From Allobaculum stercoricanis DSM 13633 (lineage in GTDB: Bacteria; Bacillota_I; Bacilli_A; Erysipelotrichales; Erysipelotrichaceae): a stretch of DNA of 64,000 bases. A program made the position numbers and the translations under genes. The stretch spans positions 1,796,213 to 1,860,212 of the forward strand of contig NZ_KB913034.1 in assembly GCF_000384195.1 (NCBI RefSeq), written 5' to 3'. The notes beneath the pieces are model-generated. The model searched no databases and was not told where the DNA came from. It was given only the letters and a program-made list of their open reading frames with translations. Shown here piece after piece: positions 16,665 through 24,877 of the stretch; within the stretch, counting starts at the first letter, position 1; each line of letters begins with the position of its first letter.

Positions 16665-16706
16665 GTAAAAAAAGCCGTTTTTCGGTTTCTTCCCTACTCA
16701 CGGCTT
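16665..16706 (-). terminator. Terminator after the zinc-ribbon gene
   Basis: AAGCCGT/ACGGCTT stem with a 21-nt loop, followed by a T-run on the minus strand, 14 nt after the stop at 16721. Confidence 0.7.
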
Positions 16707-16720
16707 GTTCTATTTTTTCT

Positions 16721-17815
16721 TTATAACAGCATAAATCCCGCAAAAATCAATGCTTCAATCACCACACAAGCCAATAGCGAGCGCGTAATGAAATAGCGGT
16801 TGCGTTTTTTCTTGTCGATGGGAATATTGCCGACGATTTTACCCGTTTGACCATTAATGGCGATCAGCTTATCTTCATCATGGTCATAATCCATAAATAA
16901 CAAGTAAACCGGACATAACGTATAGTTTGCCCCTTGTAAGACTGGTTTAATTTGTGCATTCGTGATTTGCAACATTTCATATCCAGCCATCGTATCCGTC
17001 ATCGATTGTTGATACGTCACTTGGGCTCGTTCATTTGAGACTTCAAATGTCTTTCGTTCATCTAAATCATAACGTTGGGCTAAAAAGCCGGGTAAATATC
17101 CGGGATTGTACTGCACCATTTTTGAATAATCGAATGGTTCAAGCGCATCCATCGCATCCTTTGGCGTTTTGGAAGAAGCGATCACCGGAATTCGATCAAA
17201 TGCTTGTTTGCCTTTGCGATCAATTTGGTAAACAAAGTGATCGGTAACGATCCAATCTCCGATTGTATGCGTCATTGTACGTTCCCCTTGCGCTTGAATA
17301 AATCCTGAAAGATTTAAATCAAACATCCAGAACGGTAAGTAAATGCCTTTGATCTTTTCGATCACATTTGCCTTGGAATATTCTGGTGGATAGAACGGTT
17401 TTGTTTGGATATATTGCTCGTAAAGATCCTCGATTTGTTTTTTATCCACTTCAAAAGGGATCACCATTTGCGGTTTAAATTTCCCACTTGCTTGTTGGTC
17501 AATCACCATTGGTGTTTGGCAAAATACACATTTTGAAGCGATTGCATCTTTATCCGTCACTAATTCCGCTCCACAATGCGGACAAGAGAAAACGACTAAA
17601 TCCTCTTGAATGTCCGTTGAATCATCCGTCGCTTGCGCAAACCCTGCATCTTTTGCCTTACGTCCTTGATCTGCATCATGGTCATGATCATGAAGATTGG
17701 CGTGATCGGCGTATTCATCCATTTCATATTCTGTTCCACAAAATGGACAGCGCAGTTTGCCTAGTTCTGGTTCAAAGCGAAGTTCACCACCACAGACTTT
17801 ACATTTATATTCCAT
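16721..17815 (-). CDS. Zinc-ribbon membrane-anchored protein
   Basis: A 364-residue protein with two zinc ribbons: CKVCGGELRF..CPFCGTEYEM (residues 4-32) and CPHCGAEL..CVFCQTPM (about 78-102), separated by a His/Asp-rich linker (HDHDHD). A conserved middle domain (YLPFWMFDLNLSGFIQAQGERT) follows, then one C-terminal transmembrane helix after KKKRNRYFITR. This matches bacterial TFIIB-type zinc-ribbon proteins of unknown function. It is translated directly after the TPM-domain gene (TAATG overlap), so the two probably act together at the membrane. The role is unknown. Confidence 0.75.
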   Translation of the reverse strand: MEYKCKVCGGELRFEPELGKLRCPFCGTEYEMDEYADHANLHDHDHDADQGRKAKDAGFAQATDDSTDIQEDLVVFSCPHCGAELVTDKDAIASKCVFCQTPMVIDQQASGKFKPQMVIPFEVDKKQIEDLYEQYIQTKPFYPPEYSKANVIEKIKGIYLPFWMFDLNLSGFIQAQGERTMTHTIGDWIVTDHFVYQIDRKGKQAFDRIPVIASSKTPKDAMDALEPFDYSKMVQYNPGYLPGFLAQRYDLDERKTFEVSNERAQVTYQQSMTDTMAGYEMLQITNAQIKPVLQGANYTLCPVYLLFMDYDHDEDKLIAINGQTGKIVGNIPIDKKKRNRYFITRSLLACVVIEALIFAGFMLL

Positions 17816-18588
17816 TAGAAATGACCTCCACTTCCCACGTGGCCGCCTCCGCCACCTCCACTAGAGCTACTACTTGTATCAGCTTTAGGAACGGGCACAC
17901 GAGTTTGATACGTCCGGATGAGTTGCTCATCTTTTGCTTCTAATTGAACGGGATCACAATAATCATCCGCTGTAGTTTTCTCTTTCTTATCTTGATGAAG
18001 ATGCATTTTTGAATAAGTCATCATTGCCGCAATTAAAACAGCAAAGACAATGCCAAAGATGGACATCCCCATATAGAGTCCCTTGTTGAGTATGATATTG
18101 GTAAAAAATCCATATTTTTTAGTCGCTTTTGCGAGATGACGATCTACACGATTTAAAAAAGTATCCATCGATTCGCCAAATTCCTCATCCGCTAAATCAT
18201 CCTCGACAGCGGAACTAATATCATCTGTATCTGATTGATCAAAATACTTTAAAGTTTCCGGTCCATAACCATCTACCCAATACGAGCGGTCGGACATATC
18301 GATGCAATAGCCAATATAGCCATCGGCAAAATTTTGTTCGCCATAACTTTCAATATAGTCTCTGGCATATACATCCGAATCGCCGACATAGTAGGTCGTC
18401 AACATCAAAACATTGATGTCATAATCTTGCGCAATTTGATTTGCTTTTTGATCCAATTCTCTTTCTTCTTCGCTTGTTAATAAGTCTGCATCATCGATCA
18501 CATGGGAGGTTGCCGCTTGGATTGGCATTGGCCCCACAAATAAGACCATGAGCATCATCGAAAAAATAAGGGTTAAAAATCTTTTCAT
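17815..18588 (-). CDS. TPM-domain secreted/membrane protein (YgcG-like)
   Basis: A 257-residue protein. It has a signal peptide (MKRFLTLIFSMMLMVLFVGPMPIQA), a TPM domain (VIDDADLLTSEEERELDQKANQIAQDYDINVLML..., about 30-160), one transmembrane helix (about 170-190) and a cytoplasmic tail ending in a Ser/Gly-rich SSSSSGGGGGGHVGSGGHF. The low-complexity tail is usual for this family. TPM domains are linked to membrane-protein repair and phosphatase-like activity, but no function is established here. It pairs with the zinc-ribbon protein by a one-base overlap. Confidence 0.82.
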   Translation of the reverse strand: MKRFLTLIFSMMLMVLFVGPMPIQAATSHVIDDADLLTSEEERELDQKANQIAQDYDINVLMLTTYYVGDSDVYARDYIESYGEQNFADGYIGYCIDMSDRSYWVDGYGPETLKYFDQSDTDDISSAVEDDLADEEFGESMDTFLNRVDRHLAKATKKYGFFTNIILNKGLYMGMSIFGIVFAVLIAAMMTYSKMHLHQDKKEKTTADDYCDPVQLEAKDEQLIRTYQTRVPVPKADTSSSSSGGGGGGHVGSGGHF

Positions 18589-18818
18589 ACTTCGTTATCT
18601 TTGCGATTTGAATCTTCGCAACTTTCTGTTTCCATTATAAGCAAAACCTATTTTAATTTTATGAAGTTTAGAAAAATGTAATTTTTCTCTTTTGTTATTT
18701 TTAAAAATAAGGGCGTGTTCTTCATCTAAAAAAACTCTTTTTGTCTTTCTGATAAGCTCCCAATCTATTGAACACGATAAATACAAAAAATCATGTTCAT
18801 TGATAGGGGGCTTTTCTT

Positions 18819-19520
18819 ATGGGAAGAAAATCAATATATTCTCAAGAATTTAAAATGAAATGCGTTCAAGATCATATCGATGGTTTACCTTATTCACAGA
18901 TCATTAAAGAGAATGGACTTTCTAAAAATGATTTAAAAATGCTTAGAACATGGGTGACTAAGTATCTTCGAAGTGGATCATCTGCTTTAGAATCTGTTTC
19001 TACTAAATCAAACTATTCGGATGATCTTAAACAAATGGCTGTTCAAGATTATTTAAGTAATGAGGCATCTTATCTAAAGATTGCCACTAAATATGGAATT
19101 TCATCTGAAAGTGTTCTCCGGAATTGGGTATTAGCGCATAATATTGGTTTGCAGACGGAGGAAACCAACATGAAACGCAATGAAGTCGAACAAAAAACAC
19201 TAAAAAGAAGGAAAGCTAAGAAATTTTCGCTAGCGCAGAAAGAGGAAGCGATTAAATGGTGTATTGACCATGACCGTAATTATCACGAAACTGCGGATAA
19301 ATACGGATGTTCTTATCAGCAGATTTATTCTTGGTGCTCTAAAGCAGAAAACAAAGGTATTGAGGCGCTTGAAGATAACCGTGGCAAGAGAAAATCACAG
19401 GAACTTTTGAGTAGTAAAGAACTGCTGTTAAAGGAAAATGAACAGCTCAAGAAAGAAAATGAAATGCTTAGAAGGCAGGCTGAACTGTTAAAAAAATTGA
19501 ATCTGAAAGGAAGGTGGTGA
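18819..19520 (+). CDS. IS3-family transposase OrfA (double HTH)
   Basis: A 233-residue DNA-binding protein of the IS150-like group. Three helix-turn-helix segments are visible: SQEFKMKCVQDHIDGLPYSQ, KQMAVQDYLSNEASYLKIAT and KEEAIKWCIDHDRNYHETAD. A leucine-rich coiled coil follows (LLKENEQLKKENEMLRRQAE). It recognises the element ends. Its stop overlaps the orfB start in the -1 frame, the usual layout for making an OrfAB fusion by programmed frameshift. The start has AGGGGG eight bases upstream. It is longer than a typical OrfA. Confidence 0.9.
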   Translation: MGRKSIYSQEFKMKCVQDHIDGLPYSQIIKENGLSKNDLKMLRTWVTKYLRSGSSALESVSTKSNYSDDLKQMAVQDYLSNEASYLKIATKYGISSESVLRNWVLAHNIGLQTEETNMKRNEVEQKTLKRRKAKKFSLAQKEEAIKWCIDHDRNYHETADKYGCSYQQIYSWCSKAENKGIEALEDNRGKRKSQELLSSKELLLKENEQLKKENEMLRRQAELLKKLNLKGRW

Positions 19521-20545
19521 TGGGAAGATTGCCAAAATGGCAGCGCATAGCAGAACAACAGAAACTACGCATTCGCAAATATGAAGTGATTAAAGAATGC
19601 CATGAAGAAAACAGATGGAGCATCAAATGGATGTGTCAAGTTCTAGAAATCAGTAGAGGATCATATTATGCCTGGTGTAACCGAAAAACTTCAGCTAGAG
19701 AACTGGAGAACACCAAGTTGCTTGAAACAATCCGCACTATACATAGAGAGAATAATGGGCTTTTTGGATATAGAGAAATGACTTTGTATTTGAAGAACGA
19801 ATATGGAATTAAAGTAAACTCAAAACGAGTTCGCAGACTTTTGCGTCTAAATAATCTTCCTAGTAGTTACAGAAGAAAAGCAAGATACCAATGGAGAAGA
19901 TCAAGGAGAAGATCTAATCCTGATCAAACTGCTGAAAACGTATTGAATCGTAAGTTTCAAACAGATTATCCAAACCAGGTGTGGTGCACAGATGTGACAG
20001 AAATCAAAGTACCTGGAACATCAAAAAAAGTTTACATCAGTACAATCTTAGATCTATACGACCGATATCCTATTGCGTGGAGTTTCAGTGTAAATAACGA
20101 TAGCCAGATGGTTTCAGAGATGATGGAAAAAGCTTTTATGAAATATCCTGAAGGATGCAAAATTTTTCATTCCGATCGAGGAGTATTCTACACAAGAGCT
20201 GCATTTCAGGAAGATTTGAAGAAACGTGGAATTACGAGTTCAATGTCCCGCGTGTCCCGCTGCATTGATAATGGGCCAATGGAAGGTTTTCAAGGACATA
20301 TTAAAGATATGTGTAGGGTATTACACCCCAACGTGCGCAGTGTATCCGAAATGAAAGAAGCTTTGGAGATGACATATCAGTTTTATATAGATAAGTATCC
20401 GCAAGCACGGTTTGAGGGAAAAACATCGGGTCAAATCAGAAAAGAAGCGATATCAGGGATGATTCGACAATATCCGATCAAACAGAATAATCGTATTAAG
20501 CAGTTCTGGGCAAAGATTGAAAATAAAAAGAGTCAAAACGCATAA
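19514..20545 (+). CDS. IS3-family transposase OrfB (DDE integrase core)
   Basis: A 343-residue catalytic transposase. The HTH_21 region (TIRTIHRENNGLFGYREMT) is followed by an rve/DDE domain with Asp in WCTDVTEIK, Asp in FHSDRGVFYT and Glu in GPMEGFQGHIK. All three catalytic acids are present, so the element may still be active. It overlaps orfA by seven bases in the -1 frame and begins with GTG codons, consistent with expression mainly as a frameshift product. Confidence 0.92.
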   Translation: MVMGRLPKWQRIAEQQKLRIRKYEVIKECHEENRWSIKWMCQVLEISRGSYYAWCNRKTSARELENTKLLETIRTIHRENNGLFGYREMTLYLKNEYGIKVNSKRVRRLLRLNNLPSSYRRKARYQWRRSRRRSNPDQTAENVLNRKFQTDYPNQVWCTDVTEIKVPGTSKKVYISTILDLYDRYPIAWSFSVNNDSQMVSEMMEKAFMKYPEGCKIFHSDRGVFYTRAAFQEDLKKRGITSSMSRVSRCIDNGPMEGFQGHIKDMCRVLHPNVRSVSEMKEALEMTYQFYIDKYPQARFEGKTSGQIRKEAISGMIRQYPIKQNNRIKQFWAKIENKKSQNA

Positions 20546-20655
20546 TGAGCCACTTAGAAAAGCGATAATTAAATATTGAAAAAGGTGGAGTGATTTAAAT
20601 CACCTTCGGTGGGACCAGCCTACGCGGCTGGAGCGCGGCTCGCTCTGCTCTAGAA

Positions 20656-20776
20656 GTGGATTCCTTCCGTAAGCCTACTCGCACTATAGCCTCTCACAGA
20701 ACCCGGTACCTGCCAAGGCACGCTACGCTTTTCTCCTTGTCAGGTACCGGAACCCGTGAGATTGTTTCGTTGCGAG
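20656..20776. repeat. Long imperfect palindrome, right arm split by the IS66 insertion
   Basis: The left arm (20656-20718) and right arm (20735-20776, continuing at 23241-23266 beyond the IS66 element) are inverted copies sharing TTCCTTCCGT, TCGCA, TCTCAC and CCGGTACCTG.CAAGG. The loop is about 16 nt. Just upstream, 20576-20650 has further small hairpins (GTGATTTAAATCAC; CCAGCC/GGCTGG). The block is GC-rich for this genome. Before the IS insertion it would have formed a hairpin with arms of roughly 65 nt. The origin is unknown. Confidence 0.6.
20769..20776. repeat. Left target-site duplication of the IS66 element
   Basis: GTTGCGAG at 20769-20776 recurs at 23233-23240 immediately outside the two element ends. 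The length of 8 bp is that expected for IS66. Confidence 0.92.
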
Positions 20777-20813
20777 GTAAGCGTCAAATGAATGACGTGT
20801 GTTATTAGAATAA

Positions 20814-20857
20814 AAGGCGCTGTATTCTGTTTGTAGCTAAACAGAATACAGCGCCTT
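20814..20857 (-). terminator. Terminator of IS66 tnpC
   Basis: A perfect 19-bp stem (AAGGCGCTGTATTCTGTTT and its complement) around a 6-nt loop overlaps the tnpC stop codon inside the element. Confidence 0.8.
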
Positions 20858-22637
20858 AATTATTTGACTGAAGATATAAGTTTTCAGGAAGATTTTTAGA
20901 GTATGGAACTAACTCTTCCACTACTTTCTGTGGAATTTGCTCTTCTTTGTAATACTTCAATGTATTCAAAACGTGTTCTAGGTACATGAATGGGTTTAAT
21001 CCATTCATTTTAGCTGATTCTAGCAGTGTCATATACCCAGCAGCCGATTCTGCTCCGCTGACACTGTTCGAGAACAAGAAATTCTTTCTTGCGATCACGA
21101 AACTCTTTATTTTTCTTTCGGCTAAATTATTATCGATCGGATAAATGCCATTTTCTATGTATCTCGCTAATTCTTCTTTACGCTCCAAGAAGTATGTTGC
21201 AGCTTTATGGGCTTTCGTTTTCTCTTCGAATCCTTCTGCTACAATTTCAACTTCTTGCACTAACTTTTCAAAACGAGGATTGCTTAGCTTTTTTCTAGCT
21301 TGTGTTCTCTGTTCAGTTGAACAATCGGAAAAGTTATTCTCGATTTGATACAGTTCTGCGATTTGTTTTAAAATGGCAACTAAACGATTTAAAGACTCAT
21401 GTTCTTGAAGGAAGGCTTGAGCTTTTTCCGGAATATCATCGGAATTTTTATACGCATTCAAAATCTTTTTCAATTGGGCATAATCATCCCTACAGTTAAC
21501 GGCATCATAAAAGTACCGTCTTGCATGTGCCAAACAAGATAGTTTTGTGCATCCTGGATAGGATCTGTAGCCTTGCAGTCCATCTGTCATGAGTGCGCCG
21601 GTAAAATCTGTCCCAAGCATACTTATGATAAATTCTTTTTTTCGACTTTCATTGAACTGGTAAAGAACCATTTGTTGTTGTGCATATTCTCCACTAACTC
21701 CACAGATCATATAGGAAGTCGATCGGTCTTTTAAGGCAAGACACTGTAGCGGTGTTTCATCCATATGGATGACATTTTGCTTCACTAGATCCTGATTGAT
21801 CTGTTCGCAGATGGGGATTAGATATTGTTCATAGCACGTCTGTAAAATATTACTCATTGTCTGTCTAGACAGATCTACTCCCAAAGCAGAGGCGTCCTTT
21901 TCAAGGCGGTATAACGGTGTGCCCATCATGAATTTTTCATAAGCGAGTCCGGCAACAAGAGAAGTTGTGGCAATGCTCTTGTCAATGAGATCTGGTTCTT
22001 TCGGTTGAGCTTTGATGATCATCGATTTTCCGTTTTCATCTGTACATCCTGCCGGACAAACCTTTTTTTCCAGTTTGATTTTTCTGATTAGGTATTGAGC
22101 TGGTTGGTATTCAATAACGGTTTTTTCCGAATAATCTAAATGGGACATCTTTCTGCCACAGAATGGGCAGAGAGTGTTTTCATCGAGTTGAATAACATCG
22201 ATGATATCGGGTTCGTGGTTTCTGCAGTCTTTTCTTGGTTTGTTTTTCTTAACGGCATCTAGCTTTTTCAGATCGTTTAATTGGTTGTCCAACTTTTTTC
22301 GATGATTTTGGACTTTAGCTAAAACTTCGCGATACTGTTCTTCAGTAATCTCACAGGCTTCACGTTTTTCGTTCAAGAATTCGATTGTGTCTTTTTCCAA
22401 ATCAGTTGGTTCTAAGGTATCTAAGTCAAAGAGTCTGAGTTGAATGTTTTCAGTTTTTGCGGCAAAAAGAGCGTTTTGGAGATAATTATTGAGCTCTTTT
22501 CTGCCTTGAGATTCGCAGACTGTATCAATAAGTAAATTCACGACATCGTTTTTGTCCATGTCTTTTGTTTGTTCACGAATCTGAGTCGCTATGTTAGTTC
22601 GGATTTTTTGTTTAATTTCAGGATCTATTCTTACCAT
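20856..22637 (-). CDS. tnpC: IS66-family transposase TnpC
   Basis: A 593-residue DDE transposase. It has an N-terminal leucine-rich coiled region (about 60-130), a zinc finger (CPFCGRKM, about 168-175, with a later CPAGC) and the catalytic core: Asp in HMDETPLQ, Asp in MTDGLQGY and Glu in NNLAERKIK. The C-terminal IS66 domain follows (LLESAKMNGLNPFMYLEHVL). It carries out transposition of the surrounding element. The frame is intact and the start has no overlapping alternative. Confidence 0.95.
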   Translation of the reverse strand: MVRIDPEIKQKIRTNIATQIREQTKDMDKNDVVNLLIDTVCESQGRKELNNYLQNALFAAKTENIQLRLFDLDTLEPTDLEKDTIEFLNEKREACEITEEQYREVLAKVQNHRKKLDNQLNDLKKLDAVKKNKPRKDCRNHEPDIIDVIQLDENTLCPFCGRKMSHLDYSEKTVIEYQPAQYLIRKIKLEKKVCPAGCTDENGKSMIIKAQPKEPDLIDKSIATTSLVAGLAYEKFMMGTPLYRLEKDASALGVDLSRQTMSNILQTCYEQYLIPICEQINQDLVKQNVIHMDETPLQCLALKDRSTSYMICGVSGEYAQQQMVLYQFNESRKKEFIISMLGTDFTGALMTDGLQGYRSYPGCTKLSCLAHARRYFYDAVNCRDDYAQLKKILNAYKNSDDIPEKAQAFLQEHESLNRLVAILKQIAELYQIENNFSDCSTEQRTQARKKLSNPRFEKLVQEVEIVAEGFEEKTKAHKAATYFLERKEELARYIENGIYPIDNNLAERKIKSFVIARKNFLFSNSVSGAESAAGYMTLLESAKMNGLNPFMYLEHVLNTLKYYKEEQIPQKVVEELVPYSKNLPENLYLQSNN

Positions 22638-22745
22638 AACTGTATTATATCTTATTTATGCATAATATGAAACTTAATAAGATATTATATTAAATTTAAG
22701 TATGTTAAATATGTGTTTTTTCATATGTATATAGTTCTTGTCAAA

Positions 22746-22771
22746 AACCCAGCAGAGTGGCCTGCTGGGTT
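22746..22771 (-). terminator. Hairpin at the end of IS66 tnpB
   Basis: AACCCAGCA/TGCTGGGTT stem with an 8-nt loop overlaps the tnpB stop. It may terminate or attenuate transcription into tnpC, which begins 109 nt later. Confidence 0.6.
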
Positions 22772-23150
22772 AAATGTATTTTGGTTTTTGAGGTAAAAAT
22801 TGAGGGTCTGGCACAATTGTCATTCCGGATAGTAGAGCTTGTAACTGTGATGAGCTGATTGTTTGATATTGATTTATTTCAGTAAAAGGCCATTTTAAAT
22901 GAGATCTAGCTAGACGTTTATAGACCAACCAGTAACCATTGCCATCATGGAGGATTCCTTTCATTTTATCTTTGGTTCGGTTAGTAAAAAGATACAAAGA
23001 ACCATCCGTTGGATCTAGGTGATAAATTCCCTGAATGATAGAAGCATAACCATCAATCCCTTTACGAAGATCGGCTGGGTTATTCACTAGAATAATGTTT
23101 TTGACTTTGGAGAAATCTATTCCAAGATCTAAATAGCCGAAATCATTCAT
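22770..23150 (-). CDS. tnpB: IS66 accessory protein TnpB (Orf2)
   Basis: A 126-residue IS66 Orf2-like protein with the family signature NPADLRKGIDGYASIIQ (residues 24-40), then DGSLYLFTNRTKDKMKGILHDGNGYWLVYKRL. It is required for transposition of IS66 elements, with an unknown biochemical role. It lies 132 bp upstream of tnpC inside the element. A hairpin (GAGATAA/TTATCTC, 23167-23190) sits just before its start and could limit expression. Confidence 0.92.
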   Translation of the reverse strand: MNDFGYLDLGIDFSKVKNIILVNNPADLRKGIDGYASIIQGIYHLDPTDGSLYLFTNRTKDKMKGILHDGNGYWLVYKRLARSHLKWPFTEINQYQTISSSQLQALLSGMTIVPDPQFLPQKPKYI

Positions 23151-23232
23151 AATAAAAAGCCCCCTGAGATAACTGATCGAATTATCTCAAAAGGCTATTC
23201 ATCTTAATACCCGTCATTCATTTGACGCTTAC

Positions 23233-23240
23233 GTTGCGAG
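23233..23240. repeat. Right target-site duplication of the IS66 element
   Basis: GTTGCGAG, identical to 20769-20776, directly abuts the right terminal inverted repeat. Confidence 0.92.
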
Positions 23241-23284
23241 CGAGGCGACGGAAGGAAATAAACACCTACACTTTATTAAAAAAG

Positions 23285-23318
23285 AAGATCTGTCCATTTA
23301 AAATGAATCAGATCTTTT
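23285..23318 (-). terminator. Terminator of the DUF5648-repeat gene
   Basis: AAGATCTG/CAGATCTT stem with a 16-nt loop and T-runs on both sides, about 95 nt after the stop at 23412. It may work in both directions. Confidence 0.6.
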
Positions 23319-23411
23319 ATATAAATAAACTATAATTTTTTTATTTTTCCTGTGTTTAATTGACGGGTAGCGTCACATTCCTTTCGTTGGACAAAAAGAG
23401 TTTTCATCATT

Positions 23412-24716
23412 TTAAATTTCGCTTCGTGGCCAGAACACTAAGTTTGTTGGCGGTGTATCATAGAAAACATTGATCGTGTCGGTATGACAAACGTAGTAAT
23501 AATTTCCAATTTTTTCGTATTTCGCATTGCCATTTTCAACTTCCATGTCCCATTTAAAATCCATGATTCTCTCACTTGCGGCGCGGAAGTAATGCGTATG
23601 TTTTAAGATTTTTCCATGCATAAGGTTTTGGGCGGCATTGCCGACTGTCATTTCTTCATAAGCATTGGATGGATCTTCACTATACAAATAGCTTGTTGTA
23701 TCCCCTTGGAATGAACTATCCACTACAACACCAGCAACTGCTTGGATTTTCACCCGTCCAGTTTGAGTTCGATAATACAAAGCCGCTCCATCTAAACGGT
23801 TATTGTTAATCCCTGCTGCCAATTGAATTCTTTTTCGCGCTGGATAAAATGCCAAAACTGATCCTGGTTGCATATCTTGCGTCAAAATTGTCGTTTCATT
23901 CACGTTTGAATAACCCACCAAGCGGCCATTTTGGAATAAGAACACGCGATTGCCAAACTGTTTGGACAAAGAATTGATTAATGTTGTGAGTTCATTTCCT
24001 TTTTCTAAAAGGGAATCCATCGTCAATTCGCCTTTTTGTTGAAGAAGGGAGTTACGATAATCTGTCGCTAATTTTTCAAGTTCATAGGCTACATTTTGTG
24101 TTGGCGCATCTACGGCCAAGCCATACCAGCCAATACCTTCTAATTTCCAGCCGAGTTGGCCAAGTTGTTTATTTTCATTGGCATCACTTGTATAGTTATG
24201 CGAACCTGTTTTCGCATTAGGGTTATATTGGCGATAAATTGGAACTGATTGTTGTGAAGCATCTGCTGAATACCAACCGACACCTTCAAGTTTCCAACCC
24301 ACACTTTGTAAAACGTTCACTTCATTTTGATCCGTAGTGTAATGGTGATCCCCGGCATTTTCGTTATATAAGCGATGAACTGGATAATTTGAACTTTCTG
24401 GGGCATACCAACCAATTCCTTCAAAATCCCAACCGGCTGCAATCAATCCATCTTTTTCATTACGGTCTGCGGTATAGAAATGTTCTCCTGAATTTGGGTT
24501 ATATAAACGGAAAACCCCAACCCCACTTGCTTGGGTTAAATCGGCAGGAGAATTAGGATCACGATTGCTGATGACAATATCACTTTCTTCGATCCATTCT
24601 TCTGATTCAGCGATTGTTTGGGTTTGTACTTCTTGTGCAAAAACAGGCACGTTCAACATCATCGTTGAAGTCAAAAACGCGAGTGTTAATGCAGACATTT
24701 TTTTATTGATCTTCAT
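23412..24716 (-). CDS. Secreted protein with three DUF5648-type repeats and an unknown C-terminal domain
   Basis: A 434-residue exported protein. The signal peptide (MKINKKMSALTLAFLTSTMMLNVPVFA, about 1-27) precedes three repeats of about 45 residues (68-200). Each reads [V/I][F/H/Y]R.YNP/EN...HFYT...NE...L...GW..EGIGWY, the DUF5648 pattern common in surface proteins of gut Bacillota. The C-terminal half (205-434) is a domain I do not recognise; it starts with a helical segment (LEKLATDYRNSLLQQKGEL) and is then beta-rich. It probably acts at the cell surface. The repeats are shared with the peptidase-like protein at 31733-33400. Confidence 0.75.
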   Translation of the reverse strand: MKINKKMSALTLAFLTSTMMLNVPVFAQEVQTQTIAESEEWIEESDIVISNRDPNSPADLTQASGVGVFRLYNPNSGEHFYTADRNEKDGLIAAGWDFEGIGWYAPESSNYPVHRLYNENAGDHHYTTDQNEVNVLQSVGWKLEGVGWYSADASQQSVPIYRQYNPNAKTGSHNYTSDANENKQLGQLGWKLEGIGWYGLAVDAPTQNVAYELEKLATDYRNSLLQQKGELTMDSLLEKGNELTTLINSLSKQFGNRVFLFQNGRLVGYSNVNETTILTQDMQPGSVLAFYPARKRIQLAAGINNNRLDGAALYYRTQTGRVKIQAVAGVVVDSSFQGDTTSYLYSEDPSNAYEEMTVGNAAQNLMHGKILKHTHYFRAASERIMDFKWDMEVENGNAKYEKIGNYYYVCHTDTINVFYDTPPTNLVFWPRSEI

Positions 24717-24877
24717 CTCAATTCTCCTAACTCATTTATATGCCTGATTTTAAAAATTTGTTTCTTCAAGAATACCTTGTTTTTTAATTTTTCGATAATA
24801 ATTAGACTCCATTGGCTATCATTTTATGATTGTCTATGTATTTTGCACATTGAATCGGATCATTGACTCAAAAATCT

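Larger units (their letters stand above)
18751..20575 (+). mobile_element. IS3-family (IS150-like) insertion sequence
   Basis: Two overlapping transposase frames (orfA, orfB) are preceded by a leader starting GATAAGCTCCC. A 53-bp copy of the leader survives at 5284-5336, which fixes the left end at 18751. The right end is uncertain: I find no inverted GGGAGCTTATC after orfB, so the terminus may be diverged or lost against the adjoining palindrome. The element lies downstream of the TPM gene and interrupts nothing recognisable. Confidence 0.75.
20777..23232 (-). mobile_element. Complete IS66-family insertion sequence
   Basis: A 2456-bp element bounded by a perfect 21-bp terminal inverted repeat starting GTAAGCGTC, the GTAA start being typical of IS66. 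It carries tnpB and tnpC, and no tnpA can fit in the 80 bp before tnpB. It is flanked by the 8-bp duplication GTTGCGAG. The ends, duplication and genes are all intact, so the insertion is recent and probably mobile. It landed inside the right arm of a long palindrome. Confidence 0.93.

Noticed and set aside
18595-18786. 63-codon minus-strand frame across the IS3 left end
   Set aside because: It runs through the IS boundary, has no supporting ribosome site and no recognisable product. Its upstream part is the repeated IS leader.
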